Shown in pieces: positions 18,901-29,867 of a stretch of 64,000 nt of DNA. Every line of letters begins with the position of its first letter. Position 1 is the stretch's first letter. Both the position numbers and the translations under genes were made by a program. The notes beneath the pieces were generated by a model, which worked only from the letters and a program-made list of their open reading frames with translations, made no database searches and was not told the origin of the DNA. This DNA comes from Kitasatospora cineracea (lineage in GTDB: Bacteria; Actinomycetota; Actinomycetes; Streptomycetales; Streptomycetaceae), in the NCBI RefSeq assembly GCF_003751605.1, contig NZ_RJVJ01000002.1, positions 1,783,293-1,847,292 on the forward strand. The letters are read 5' to 3'.

Positions 18901-19308
18901 GGCGCCGTCGCCGCAGCGTCCGCTCTCCCGGCCGAGCGGCCGCCCGTGGGCCAGCGCGGGCGCGCCGTCCTCCCAGCGCTGGTGCGGCACCGCGACGGGG
19001 CCGGTGACGGCGGTGCGCCCGATCGGCAGCGCGGGGCCGGGCAGGCCGCCGACGGCGGCGGTGCGCAGCAGGGCGAGGCCGCGTTCGGGCAGCAGGTCGA
19101 CGCTCTCGGGGCCGAGCACCCGGGACTGGCCGCCGGGGGTGTGCAGCACCAGCCGGGGCAGGCCGGCCACCGCCTCGTGCGCGGTGACCACCGTGCCGTG
19201 CCGGTCGGCGACGAAGCCGAGCCCGCACAGCCGGCCCTGCTGGTCCCGGATCCGCAGCAGCGCCTGTGCCGGATCCCCCGCGAAGCCGGCGCCCGCACTC
19301 TCGCCCAT
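15901..19308 (-). CDS. Trypsin-like/NACHT-like P-loop protein with helical repeat C-terminus and degenerate active sites
   Basis: The 1135-aa product resembles STAND-type signalling proteins. Residues 1-200 resemble a trypsin-like domain: GLGFVADRHGTVVTAHEAV keeps the His (H44), but the expected Asp position reads ERGLALL, and the Ser motif reads PPAGAPVLD, with Ala in place of Ser at about 157. Residues 262-450 resemble a NACHT-like ATPase with GESGSGRS at 268-275 (Arg replaces the Walker A Lys) and Walker B LLVVLDGPEE at 345-354. The rest is Ala/Leu/Arg-rich helices suggesting HEAT/TPR-type repeats. ATG 19308 has GGGAGG upstream. It is probably a pseudoenzyme, scaffold or sensor. The frame is intact, so the losses are substitutions rather than decay by frameshift. 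Its role is unknown. Confidence 0.8.
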   Translation of the reverse strand: MGESAGAGFAGDPAQALLRIRDQQGRLCGLGFVADRHGTVVTAHEAVAGLPRLVLHTPGGQSRVLGPESVDLLPERGLALLRTAAVGGLPGPALPIGRTAVTGPVAVPHQRWEDGAPALAHGRPLGRESGRCGDGALVRTVPGVLLLDLPVTPPAGAPVLDPETGAVLAVLAPRVRAVAGPGVAAVPLAADGRPEDSPLGRLLARNAADAPAFGRALNLGGALRLTGAQLEGAAAGPGRIAELAADRVDRPDGLSGEEPQDVLTVLLGESGSGRSTELAALAVRRAGAARPLPTLWLRGADLAAGDRTLGDPLRRRLALVAREFGVPEVDPGELAALCADAGRPLLVVLDGPEEAPLALSARWLTAGLEWLRAHRARALVACRPDGWEQLGPWRSAARALWLGPLTDDAAARAGRRYGLPGAFLGPAERGHPLALRLAGELRGAGVHGPVGSRAELFAGWLDLACLTVARRIALTPGGPRRHRRGGPVPPGEDARQVRRLAAVAAGRLHEAARLMLGAGDGALPAEDFARLFPDAGGWARAVREERLLVPAGAGYRAGHEEWGEWLQSLHLDLDAALRLLLEERDAGAAGDGPAGGGAGAGAGVGRARVGVVVGALRRAGEVRGAAVLDGWLRRVRAALERSERGGEADWWAGRLLVAGIAGSPEPSAHRELLELLADRAGRDERFGAAFWTGLPLPVAERVALLARLAEVPGRAEVARAAAAELLAADPRGVLPLLCAWYGHAAGRPEGAERAEGAAELADELLYEHRALALDELTEALVATAHPRADALLGRLAEREPSALCRAVDRWSHDPRPERHVAAAVHALRTAPHAGGSGAQLLRLAARTLLAREDEPALHGAALALLVRDPAGRAEHLPAALAGYRAGDPFLTAEVLAGLLAEHPDQVLAAVRARLLVPGARAGEGLRVLDGAADPAVARAGLLLAAELLREDPERAGEVARHLDAALDAGRDGRPLLDAVLAAGPSVRALFVPVLAAPGGGREELLDALLAAERDEGVLAAVVEALAARHAGHPQRRVRELLVRVAARWPGADAALVRCAGRWAGFARLLASWPEEAPPPPQGPRLARLRALAASGRDPQYAAAEAERQVDRPGGRLTDHTKGLPVPGQGRSHGTL

Positions 19309-19674
19309 CCCGCCAAGTCCTCCCGCCGGGCCGCGCCGGGCCCCGGGCGGGGCCGGGTACGGCCGCCGTACACGCCGCCGGTCAGCCTGCCCCCCACCAG
19401 CCCCACAGCACCTCGCACGCCCCTCTCACCACACTGCTTCACTCCGTGCGCCCCCTGCCGTCCCGCCCGGCGCGCGCCCCGCCCCGGACCACCCGGCCCG
19501 CCCCCGCCCGCCGCCAACTGCCGACCGGCGCCCCGCACTTGCCCGCACCGGCCCCGCCCCCGCACCCGTCCCCGGTCCGCCCTCCCCTGTGCCGTGCCCG
19601 GCGCACGTCCGCCGCCCGCCCGCCGCCGGAAAACCGCTGGCGCCCCGGCCGCCCCCGGCGCCACCCTGCGGGGC
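19309..19674. other. Intergenic region between two divergent genes
   Basis: A 366-base, very C-rich plus strand between the protease/NACHT-like gene and the GNAT gene. Frames run through it in both directions, but they lack start signals and domains. It should hold the two divergent promoters; I see no clear dyad or consensus boxes. Confidence 0.5.
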
Positions 19675-20184
19675 ATGGACGTCCGCCTGGAACCCTGGTC
19701 CGAGTCCCACCTCGCCCTGCTGCGCCGGATCAACACCCCGCTGATGCGCCGGCACGTCGGCGGCCCGGAGAGCGAGGAGCAGCTGCTGCTGCGCCACCGC
19801 CGCTACCTCGGACTCCCGGCCCTGGGCGGCACGATGTACGCGGTGCTGGCCGACGGCGAGCAGGCCGGGTCGATCGCCCACCACCGACGCGAGTGGCGGG
19901 GCGCCGAGGTGCACGAGAGCGGCTGGAACGTGCTGCCCGGCTTCCAGGGCCGCGGCGTCGCGCTCGCGGCCGGCCGCGCGATGCTCACCGCGCTGCGCGC
20001 GCTGGTCGCCGCCGACCCGTCCGCCCCGGGGGTCCTGCACGCCTTCCCGGCCGTCGACAACGCCCCGTCCAACGCGCTCTGCGCCCGCCTGGGCTTCACC
20101 GGCGCGGGCCCGTGCGCCTTCGAGTACCCGCAGCGCTCGGGCCGCTTCCTGCACAGCAACGACTGGTACCTGGCCGTGCGCTGA
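19675..20184 (+). CDS. GNAT-family N-acetyltransferase
   Basis: The 169-aa protein has the GNAT fold. Residues around WNVLPGFQGRGVALAAGRAML carry the acetyl-CoA-binding motif A (Q/RxxGxG/A). AVDNAPSNALCARLGF is the later motif B typical of this family, close to the RimJ/RimL-type acetyltransferases. The substrate is unknown. The open frame extends far upstream antisense to its neighbour, but ATG 19675 (MDVRLEPW) is the natural start. The ribosome site is weak (GCGGGGC). It is monocistronic, with a terminator following. Confidence 0.85.
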   Translation: MDVRLEPWSESHLALLRRINTPLMRRHVGGPESEEQLLLRHRRYLGLPALGGTMYAVLADGEQAGSIAHHRREWRGAEVHESGWNVLPGFQGRGVALAAGRAMLTALRALVAADPSAPGVLHAFPAVDNAPSNALCARLGFTGAGPCAFEYPQRSGRFLHSNDWYLAVR

Positions 20185-20205
20185 GAACCCCGGCGCCGGA
20201 ACGCC

Positions 20206-20242
20206 GGGCGGCCCCGCCGGTAACCACCCGACGGGGCCGCCC
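20206..20242. terminator. Bidirectional terminator between the GNAT gene and truB
   Basis: GGGCGGCCCCG (20206-20216) pairs with CGGGGCCGCCC (20232-20242). It lies between converging stops at 20184 and 20258. Confidence 0.75.
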
Positions 20243-20257
20243 GGGACGCAGGCGCCC

Positions 20258-21163
20258 TCAGCCGACGAAGACCGCCACCGGCTTGGCCTTCCCGCCGACC
20301 TCCTCGATCAGCGCCAGGAACCGCCCGTCCGGGTCGAAGACCGCGACCGGCCCGTCCGCGCCCAGCCCGGGCGCGTCCAGCCGCATGCCGTTGGAGAGCA
20401 GCCGGGCCTGTTCGGCGTCGACGTCCCAGCGCGGGAAGGCGGCGGCCGCGGCCTCGGCGATCGGCAGCACCTCGAGCTTCTCCTCCAACTGCTCGAGGGT
20501 GTGCGCCGATTCGACCCCGTACGGCCCGACCCTGGTGCGCCGCAGCGCGGTCAGGTGCCCGCCGACGCCGAGCGCGGCGCCCAGGTCGCGGGCCAGCGCC
20601 CGGATGTACGTCCCGGAGGAGCACTCGACGGTGACGTCGAGGTCGAGCACCGGCGTGCCGTCCTCGGCGACGGCCGGGCGCACCTCGTGCACCGTGAACG
20701 AGTGCACCGTGGTGGGCCGGGCGGCGAGCTCGAAGTCCTCGCCCTCGCGGACCCGCGCGTACGAGCGCTTCCCGTCGATCTTGATCGCGCTGACCTTCGA
20801 CGGCACCTGCATGATCTCGCCGGTCAGTTCGGCGATCCCGGCGTCGATCGCCTCCCGCGCCACGCCGTCGGCGGGGGCGGAGGCGGTGACCTCGCCCTCC
20901 CGGTCGTCGGTGACCGTGGTCTGCCCGAGCCGGATCGTCGCCTCGTAGGTCTTGGCGGTGAGCATCAGGTGCCCGAGCAGCCGGGTGGCCCGCTCGACGC
21001 CGATCACCAGGACGCCGGTGGCCATCGGGTCGAGGGTGCCCGCGTGCCCGACCTTGCGGGTCCCGGCCAGCCACCGCAGCTTGGCGACCACGCCGTGCGA
21101 GGTGATGCCCTCCGGCTTGTCGACGATGACCAGCCCGTCGGGGCCCGTCCCTTTACGCTTCAT
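20258..21163 (-). CDS. truB: tRNA pseudouridine(55) synthase
   Basis: Makes pseudouridine at position 55 of the tRNA T-loop. The catalytic Asp is in GTLDPMATGVL near residue 45; KPEGITSH and the later KRSYARVREGE and SSGTYIRALARDLG motifs are typical. The C-terminal PUA-like part ends in a segment after the RLLSNG motif. ATG 21163 begins MKRKGTGPDGL. It is at the downstream end of the rimP-nusA-infB-rbfA-nrnA block, 77 bases after nrnA. Confidence 0.96.
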   Translation of the reverse strand: MKRKGTGPDGLVIVDKPEGITSHGVVAKLRWLAGTRKVGHAGTLDPMATGVLVIGVERATRLLGHLMLTAKTYEATIRLGQTTVTDDREGEVTASAPADGVAREAIDAGIAELTGEIMQVPSKVSAIKIDGKRSYARVREGEDFELAARPTTVHSFTVHEVRPAVAEDGTPVLDLDVTVECSSGTYIRALARDLGAALGVGGHLTALRRTRVGPYGVESAHTLEQLEEKLEVLPIAEAAAAAFPRWDVDAEQARLLSNGMRLDAPGLGADGPVAVFDPDGRFLALIEEVGGKAKPVAVFVG

Positions 21164-21240
21164 CGCTCATCATCATTTCGAAGTCCCGCGCGCATCCCTG
21201 CGCGGCCGCTCGCCCGGCCCGACCGCCGAACCGCACGAGC

Positions 21241-22416
21241 CTAGCGCGCGCCCGGCCCCTCGGAGTCCGCCCCCGACGCCGCGGCCACCTCGGCCAGCGC
21301 CGCCCGGAACCGCTCCACCACGGCCTCCACGGCCTCCCGGGCACTGAACCCGGCCGCGTACACGTGCCCGCCGCCGCCGAGCCGGGCGCACACCGCCGCG
21401 ACGTCGACCGCGCCGCGGGAGCGGCAGGAGCCGCGCAGCGTGCCGTCCGGGTCCTGCTTGAGCACCAGCGCGACGTCCGCCTCGGCGGGCTTGCGCAGCA
21501 CGTCGATCAGGCCCTCGATCTCCTCCACCGTGACGCCGAACAGCGCCAGGTCCTGGTACGGCACCCAGGTCCACACCAGCCCGTGCCCGCCGGCCTCCTC
21601 GGGCTCGAACGCGGCCCGCTCCAGCGCCCCGGCGAGCACCTTGAGGTACCCGAAGGAGGTGGTGTCCCACAGCTGCCGGGAGATCAGGTCCTGCCGGATC
21701 CCGGTGGCCAGCATCCGCCCGGCCATCTCGTGGGTGGCGGGCGTGGTGGCCCGGTACTTGAACGAGCCGGTGTCGGTGGCGATGCCGGTGTACAGGCAGG
21801 CCGCGATCGACTGGTCGAGCGGCACCCGCAGCCGCCGCAGCAGTTCGTCCACCAGGACGGCGGTGGCGGGCGCGGCCGGGTCGATCAGCCGGACGGTGCC
21901 GAAGCCGGGGTTGGAGGCGTGGTGGTCGAACACCACCAGTTCGTCCGCCGCGAACGCCTTCTCCCGCAGCAGGCCGAGCCGCTCCTCGGAGGCGGCGTCG
22001 AAGGCCAGCACCAGCGCGGGCGCGGCGGGCACCGCGGCGGCGGGGACGATCAGCTCCTGCCCGGGCAGGAAGGACAGCGACTCCGGGATGACCTGCGGGT
22101 CGTCGCCGAACGACACCCGCACCCGCTTGCCCAGGCCGCGCAGCGCCAGCCCGGCGGCCAGCGCCGAACCGAGCGCGTCGCCGTCCGGGCAGATGTGGCA
22201 GACCAGGTCGATCTCGTCGCTGCCCGCGATCAGTTCGAGGGCGCGCCGCCACTCCTCCTCGAACCGGCCCGCGCCGCCCGCCGCGTCCGCCTCCGCCCCG
22301 GATTCGGACGATGACGCGCTGCGAGGGCCCGGAAGCACCGCGAGGGCGGTCTCCACCTCGACGGTGGAGACCGCCCTCGCGGTGCCGGACTCGGCCGGCT
22401 CCCCGGCCACGGTCAC
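21241..22416 (-). CDS. nrnA: DHH-family bifunctional oligoribonuclease/PAP phosphatase
   Basis: Degrades short RNA fragments and removes the 3' phosphate of pAp. The DHH domain has CHICPDGDALGSALA and VVFDHHASNPGF; the C-terminal DHHA1 domain has GGGGHVYAAGF. GTG 22416 overlaps the rbfA stop as GTGA, so translation is coupled. The first 50 residues form a non-conserved, Ser/Glu/Ala-rich extension, and a perfect hairpin with 23-base arms sits inside its coding sequence. A later start such as GTG 22338 would leave that hairpin outside the gene but lacks a ribosome site. Confidence 0.9.
   Translation of the reverse strand: MTVAGEPAESGTARAVSTVEVETALAVLPGPRSASSSESGAEADAAGGAGRFEEEWRRALELIAGSDEIDLVCHICPDGDALGSALAAGLALRGLGKRVRVSFGDDPQVIPESLSFLPGQELIVPAAAVPAAPALVLAFDAASEERLGLLREKAFAADELVVFDHHASNPGFGTVRLIDPAAPATAVLVDELLRRLRVPLDQSIAACLYTGIATDTGSFKYRATTPATHEMAGRMLATGIRQDLISRQLWDTTSFGYLKVLAGALERAAFEPEEAGGHGLVWTWVPYQDLALFGVTVEEIEGLIDVLRKPAEADVALVLKQDPDGTLRGSCRSRGAVDVAAVCARLGGGGHVYAAGFSAREAVEAVVERFRAALAEVAAASGADSEGPGAR
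22335..22385 (-). repeat. Perfect 23-bp-arm inverted repeat at the rbfA/nrnA junction
   Basis: Arms 22335-22357 and 22363-22385 are exact reverse complements with a five-base loop. The RNA hairpin would start about 30 bases after the rbfA stop. Within nrnA it encodes roughly ARAVSTVEVETALAVL. Its stability is like a strong terminator, so it may attenuate transcription between rbfA and nrnA-truB or block ribosomes. Confidence 0.85.
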
Positions 22417-22850
22417 TCGTCCTCGTCGTCGTCGCGGGACGACCTGTACGGGTCGGCCTCGCCGGCGAACGCGGCCCCGGCGGCGGCGGTGCGGACGGCG
22501 GCGTCGGAGAGCCGGGCCTTGTCCAGCAGGTCGTCGATGTTCCGGGCGTTGTCCGGCAGCGCGTCGGCGACGAAGGTCAGGGTCGGCGTGAACCGCACCC
22601 CGGTCTGCTTGCCGACCTCGGAGCGCAGGATGCCCTTGGCGCTCTCCAGCGCGGCCGCGCTGGACTCGCGCTCGGCCTCGTCACCGTAGACGGTGTAGAA
22701 GACGGTGGCCTCGCGCAGGTCCCCGGTGACCCGGGCGTCGGTGATGGTGACGTACCCCAGGCGCGGGTCCTTGATCCGGCGCTGCAGGGTCTCCGCCACG
22801 ACCACCTGGATGCGGTCGGCGAGCTTGCGCGCCCTAGCGGTGTCGGTCAC
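22413..22850 (-). CDS. rbfA: Ribosome-binding factor A
   Basis: A 30S maturation factor that binds 16S rRNA near the 5' helix. The 145-aa product has the KH-like fold with RKLADRIQVVVAETLQRRIKDPRLGYVTIT and a later FVADALPDNARNIDDLLD segment. The tail is acidic (RDDDEDE). GTG 22850 is preceded by a perfect AGGAGG (GAGGAGGCAAC). It overlaps nrnA by four bases. Confidence 0.95.
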   Translation of the reverse strand: MTDTARARKLADRIQVVVAETLQRRIKDPRLGYVTITDARVTGDLREATVFYTVYGDEAERESSAAALESAKGILRSEVGKQTGVRFTPTLTFVADALPDNARNIDDLLDKARLSDAAVRTAAAGAAFAGEADPYRSSRDDDEDE

Positions 22851-22989
22851 GTTGCCTCCTCGTGCAGTAGGCGCGTACCCCGGGTCATGACCTCGCCCGG
22901 TGGGGCCCTCTCCCCAACGTACCCGCCCGCGCCCAGCCTTGTGGGCGCTCTCGGTCCTGTGCGGGTGTGACGGTGGTGACGCCCGCAGG

Positions 22990-23286
22990 TCATTCGTCGT
23001 CGTCGTGGTGGTACCGCCTCCGTGCGGAGAGCAGCATCACCTCGGGGCGGCCGGCGACGAGCCGCTCACAGCTGTCCAGGATCTCGTTGACGTACCCGGC
23101 CTCGCCGGACACCACCGCGCAGCCGATCTCGGCCCTGCGGTGCAGATCCTGGTTCCCTACCTCTGCGGCGCACACGCTGTACTTGCGCTGCAGTTCGGCC
23201 ACGATGGGCCGCACGATCGACCGCTTCTCCTTGAGCGAGTGCACGTCGCCGAGGAGCAGGTCGAAGGTGAGTGTTCCTACGAACAT
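22990..23286 (-). CDS. ylxP: YlxP-like DUF503 protein
   Basis: A small 98-aa protein of the DUF503 family, starting MFVGTLTFDLLLGDVHSLKEKRS. It has the family pattern KEKRSIVRPIVAEL and ends in a His/Asp-rich tail (RRRYHHDDDE). It is regularly found between infB and rbfA in many bacteria, consistent with a ribosome-related role, but the molecular function is uncertain. The frame opens at 23382, inside the terminator after infB. ATG 23286 matches the family start; the ribosome site is weak. Confidence 0.9.
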   Translation of the reverse strand: MFVGTLTFDLLLGDVHSLKEKRSIVRPIVAELQRKYSVCAAEVGNQDLHRRAEIGCAVVSGEAGYVNEILDSCERLVAGRPEVMLLSARRRYHHDDDE

Positions 23287-23355
23287 GTGGGACAGGCCTG
23301 AGCCGGCCTGGGAGCCTCGATGGAGTTCCGACAGGCCAGACCCTAACAAGCGCGG

Positions 23356-23400
23356 CCGGGGCCGGTCGACGGGATAAAGCACCCCGCCGACCGGCCCCGG
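23356..23400 (-). terminator. Terminator after infB
   Basis: CCGGGGCCGGTCG (23356-23368) and CGACCGGCCCCGG (23388-23400) form a 13-bp stem just 12 bases past the infB stop. Further pairing (GGG with CCC) is possible inside the loop. It should reduce read-through from infB into ylxP-rbfA. Confidence 0.7.
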
Positions 23401-23411
23401 TTCAGCACCTG

Positions 23412-26516
<3,105 letters not shown>

Positions 26517-26707
26517 TTCGCTCCTGTCTATGTGTCCGGGGTATTCGTCCGCCGGACTGCCGTTACTTCATGGGCGTACTCATCGCGTACTCATCGAGTG
26601 CTCATCGCAATCTCGACCTACTTCCATCTCGCGAGGTACCTGACTGGGGCGCACGGCGGCGTACCACGTCGCCGTGCGCTGGTGCGTGTTGCCGGGCGCG
26701 GGGCCCG

Positions 26708-27010
26708 TCAGTGGGCCGACTGCCGATCGGCCGGACTTGCTTCCGCCCCGAGGTGCTCCCGCAGGGCGCCGGGGTCGAGCGCGCCCTGGACCCTGAGGGC
26801 CCTGGGGAACGCCCGGCGGCGGACCGCGAGGTCGAGGCAGTTCGGGTCGGGGTGCAGATACGCGCCCCGGCCCGGCAGAGTGCCACGGGGATCGGGGACG
26901 CATTCGTCCCCGCCCGCCACGACACGCAGCAGCTCGTGCTTGGCCGCGCGCTTGCGGCAGCCCACGCAGGTGCGTTCAGGGCATGCCCGGACATGCGTCC
27001 GGCCAGACAC
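26708..27010 (-). CDS. ylxR: YlxR-family (DUF448) RNA-binding protein
   Basis: A small basic protein of about 100 aa found between nusA and infB across bacteria; in some it is reported to bind RNase P or nucleoid DNA. The family signature RTCVGCRKRAAKHELLRVV and GRGAYLHPDPNCL are present. GTG 27010 gives the usual start (SGRTHVRACPERTC). The frame opens at GTG 27067, which has no ribosome site. The AGGGG of GGAGGGGTAG sits slightly far from GTG 27010, so the start is tentative. Confidence 0.85.
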   Translation of the reverse strand: MSGRTHVRACPERTCVGCRKRAAKHELLRVVAGGDECVPDPRGTLPGRGAYLHPDPNCLDLAVRRRAFPRALRVQGALDPGALREHLGAEASPADRQSAH

Positions 27011-27079
27011 GTTCAAGTCTACCCCTCCGAAGGGACTCACCGCCGCCGAGTAGATCTCCGGAGGCACATGACAACGTTG

Positions 27080-28081
27080 CTAGCGGTTGGCGGATTCCTC
27101 GGCGGGGGCCTCGGTGTCCGGACGGATGTCGATCCGCCAGCCGGTCAGGCGGGCGGCCAGGCGGGCGTTCTGCCCCTCCTTGCCGATCGCCAGCGACAGC
27201 TGGTAGTCCGGCACGATCACCCGGGCGGAGCGCTGGGCCAGGTCGACGATCTCCACCTTCGTCACCCGCGCGGGCGACAGGGCGGCGGCGACCATCTCGG
27301 CCGGGTCCTCCGACCAGTCGACGATGTCGATCTTCTCGCCGTGCAGCTCGGCCATCACGCCGCGCACCCGCATGCCGTTCGGGCCGATGCAGGCGCCCTT
27401 GGCGTTCAGGCCCTGCCGGCGCGACCAGACCGCGATCTTGGTGCGGTGGCCGGCCTCGCGGGCGATCGCGGCGATCTCCACCGAGCCGTCCGCGATCTCC
27501 GGGACCTCCAGCGCGAACAGCCGCTTCACCAGGTTCGGGTGGGTGCGCGAGAGCGTCACCGACGGACCGCGGACACCGCGCCGCACGCCCACCACGTAGC
27601 ACTTCAGCCGGGTGCCGTGCCGGTAGTCCTCGCCCGGGACCTGCTCCTGCGGCGGCAGGATGGCCTCCAGCTTGCCGATGTCGACCAGCACGCTCTTCGG
27701 GTCGTTGCCCTGCTGGACGACACCGGTGACGATGTCGCCCTCCTTGCCCGCGTACTCGCCGAAGGTCTGGTCGTCCGCGGCGTCCCGCAGCCGCTGCAGG
27801 ATGACCTGCTTGGCGGTGGACGCGGCGATCCGGCCGAAGCCCGACGGGGTGTCGTCGAACTCCTTCGGCTCGACGCCCTCCTCCAGCTCGGACGCGTCCT
27901 CCAGCGCCCAGACCGTCACGTGGCCGGTCTTGCGGTTCAGCTCCACCCGCGCCCGGCGGCGCGAGCCCTCGGTGCGGTGGTACGCGATGAGGAGCGCCGA
28001 CTCGATCGACTCGACCAGCAGGTCGAACGGCACGCCCTTCTCGGTGACCAGCCCGCGCAGGGCACTCATGTCGATGTCCAC
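27080..28081 (-). CDS. nusA: Transcription termination/antitermination factor NusA
   Basis: Binds RNA polymerase and nascent RNA to control pausing, termination and antitermination. The 333-aa product has the N-terminal polymerase-binding domain (SIESALLIAYHR), an S1 domain (GKEGDIVTGVVQQG), and two KH domains (IGPNGMRVRGVMAEL, AIGKEGQNARLAARL). It lacks the C-terminal acidic repeats of E. coli NusA, as normal for actinobacteria. GTG 28081 has AGGAGG seven bases before it, within the rimP stop region, so it is coupled to rimP. Confidence 0.96.
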   Translation of the reverse strand: MDIDMSALRGLVTEKGVPFDLLVESIESALLIAYHRTEGSRRRARVELNRKTGHVTVWALEDASELEEGVEPKEFDDTPSGFGRIAASTAKQVILQRLRDAADDQTFGEYAGKEGDIVTGVVQQGNDPKSVLVDIGKLEAILPPQEQVPGEDYRHGTRLKCYVVGVRRGVRGPSVTLSRTHPNLVKRLFALEVPEIADGSVEIAAIAREAGHRTKIAVWSRRQGLNAKGACIGPNGMRVRGVMAELHGEKIDIVDWSEDPAEMVAAALSPARVTKVEIVDLAQRSARVIVPDYQLSLAIGKEGQNARLAARLTGWRIDIRPDTEAPAEESANR

Positions 28082-28083
28082 GA

Positions 28084-28626
28084 CTACGCCTCCTCTTCCT
28101 CTTCGTCCACGTCCGCGATGTCGGCGGCGGCGTCGAGCGGTTCCTCGTCCTTGCGGTTGAACTCGACCTGCACCCGGGCCCGCGCGATCTCCGCGAACTC
28201 CAGTCGGCGCTCCTTGGGGCGGCCGCGCCCCTTCACCGGCTGCACCTCGACCAGCGCGCCGTCCTCGTCGCTCTCCAGCACCCGCGCGGTCAGCTCCGCG
28301 CCGTCCAGCAGCTTGACCGCCGCCAGCCGACCGGTCGCCCGGCGCCAGTGCCGGGGCTCGCTCAGCGGGCGCTCGGCGCCCGGCGAACCGACCTCCAGCA
28401 GGTACGGGGCCTCGCCCATCAGGTCGGAGGCGTCCAGCGCCTGGCTCACCAGGCGGGAGAACTCGGAGATCGCGTCGAGGTCGACGCCGTCCTCGGCGTC
28501 CACGTCGACCTGCACCTGGCGGCGACTGCCGGCCTGGGTCACCTTGACCTCTTCGAGGTCGAGCCCGGCCTCGGCGGCCAGCGGCTCCAACAACGCGCGC
28601 AGCCGGTCAGTGGGGGTGGTGCTCAT
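28084..28626 (-). CDS. rimP: Ribosome maturation factor RimP
   Basis: Needed for 30S subunit assembly. The 180-aa product has the two-domain RimP plan, with DLEEVKVTQAGSRRQVQVDVD, SPGAERPL and a C-terminal SH3-like domain. It ends in an acidic tail (DVDEEEEEA). ATG 28626 follows GAGGAGTCACCCGG. It is the first gene of the rimP-nusA-ylxR-infB group. The 228 bases upstream contain no other gene. Confidence 0.95.
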   Translation of the reverse strand: MSTTPTDRLRALLEPLAAEAGLDLEEVKVTQAGSRRQVQVDVDAEDGVDLDAISEFSRLVSQALDASDLMGEAPYLLEVGSPGAERPLSEPRHWRRATGRLAAVKLLDGAELTARVLESDEDGALVEVQPVKGRGRPKERRLEFAEIARARVQVEFNRKDEEPLDAAADIADVDEEEEEA

Positions 28627-28854
28627 CCGGGTGACTCCTCGGCCGCGTCTGCTGTTGTCGAAGGTGCTAACTCACCGCGAAGCCTATCGGGTCAACCCCC
28701 GAACCACCGATTCCGACCCGGGCCGCCCGCACCCCCTGCGAGGAACCTCACAGCGGCCGGATACCGTCCAACCTCCGTACAGGGCGTGTGCGGCTCCGGT
28801 AAAGATTCTCCCGACGGGGAGCACCGCGCCCCCACCGAGCCCGCTGGAGCACCG

Positions 28855-29832
28855 ATGCCCGCACCCACACGGCGGACCCTGCTGGCCCTCGGGGCGCTCA
28901 CCGGGCTCCAACTGCTCTGCGGCTGCACCGACGACCACCCGGCCGCGCCGAAGCCCACCGCCGCCGACCCGGACCGTCCGCTGCGGCTGCGTCAACTGGC
29001 CGCCACCGACGCCCTGCTCGCCGACTACGACGCGGTCCTCGCCGCCGCCCCGGCCGACGCCGACCGGCTCGGCAACCTGCGCGAGGACGTCGCCCGGCAC
29101 CGCGAGGCGCTCGCCGGCCCGCTGCCCTCGCCGTCCGCCGCCGGGTCCGCCGCTTCCGGGTCCGCCTCCGCCGCCGGGTCCGCCTCCCCCGCCGCGGGCC
29201 CGGCCGCCCGGACGGCCGCCGAGCTGGCCGCCGCCGAGCAGCGGACCGCCGCGCTGCGCCTGGCCGACCTCGCCGCGGCCTCCCCCGAGCTGGCCCGGAC
29301 CCTCGCCTCGATCGCCGCCTCCGACGCGGCCCACGCGGCCGCCCTCGGCGACACCACCGCGCCCGCCCCCGCCCCCTCCCCTTCGGCCTCGGCCTCGGCC
29401 TCGGCCGGTGCGCTCCCCGCCGCCGACACCGCCGCCCTGCAGGCGGCGCTGGCCGCCGAGCACGCCGCCGTCTACGGCTACGGCGTGGTCGGCGCGTTCC
29501 TCCCCACCGGGCCCCAGCGCGAGGACGCCCGCTCCGGCTACAGCGCCCACCAGGCCCGCCGCGACGTCTGGCAGCGCCTGCTGGCCGCCGGCGGCGCCTC
29601 CCCCACCGCCGCCGCCCCCGGTTACCGGCTGCCCTTCGCGGTCAAGGACCCCGCCACCGCCGCCCAGTTGGCCGCCCACCTGGAGACCCAGCTCACCGCC
29701 GCCTACGCCGACCTCGCCGCCACCACCGCGCTGCGCGAGCAGGCCGCCGCCGCGCTGCGCGAGGCCGCCCTGCGCGCCGCCCACTGGGGCGCCGACCTGC
29801 CCGCCCTCCCGGGCCTGGCCGCGGCGTCCTGA
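28855..29832 (+). CDS. Secreted Tat lipoprotein with ferritin-like (DUF4439-type) domain
   Basis: The 325-aa product has a twin-arginine signal (TRRTLLALGALTG) and a lipobox-like LQLLCGC, so it is probably exported folded and lipid-anchored. The C-terminal half, AALAAEHAAVYGYGVVGAFL, has the Glu/His pattern of a ferritin-like four-helix bundle resembling DUF4439. The N-terminal half is helical with two Ala/Ser/Pro-rich linkers. ATG 28855 has GGAG five bases upstream. The function is unknown; metal binding is inferred only from the fold. It is divergent from rimP. Confidence 0.75.
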   Translation: MPAPTRRTLLALGALTGLQLLCGCTDDHPAAPKPTAADPDRPLRLRQLAATDALLADYDAVLAAAPADADRLGNLREDVARHREALAGPLPSPSAAGSAASGSASAAGSASPAAGPAARTAAELAAAEQRTAALRLADLAAASPELARTLASIAASDAAHAAALGDTTAPAPAPSPSASASASAGALPAADTAALQAALAAEHAAVYGYGVVGAFLPTGPQREDARSGYSAHQARRDVWQRLLAAGGASPTAAAPGYRLPFAVKDPATAAQLAAHLETQLTAAYADLAATTALREQAAAALREAALRAAHWGADLPALPGLAAAS

Positions 29833-29867
29833 CCGCCGGGGGCCCGTCGGACCGGATAATCGATCAC

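Noticed and set aside
14816..19228. 1470-aa minus-strand open frame
   Set aside because: An Arg/Gly-rich alternative frame of ribF and the protease/NACHT-like gene. The real genes carry recognisable motifs in another frame.
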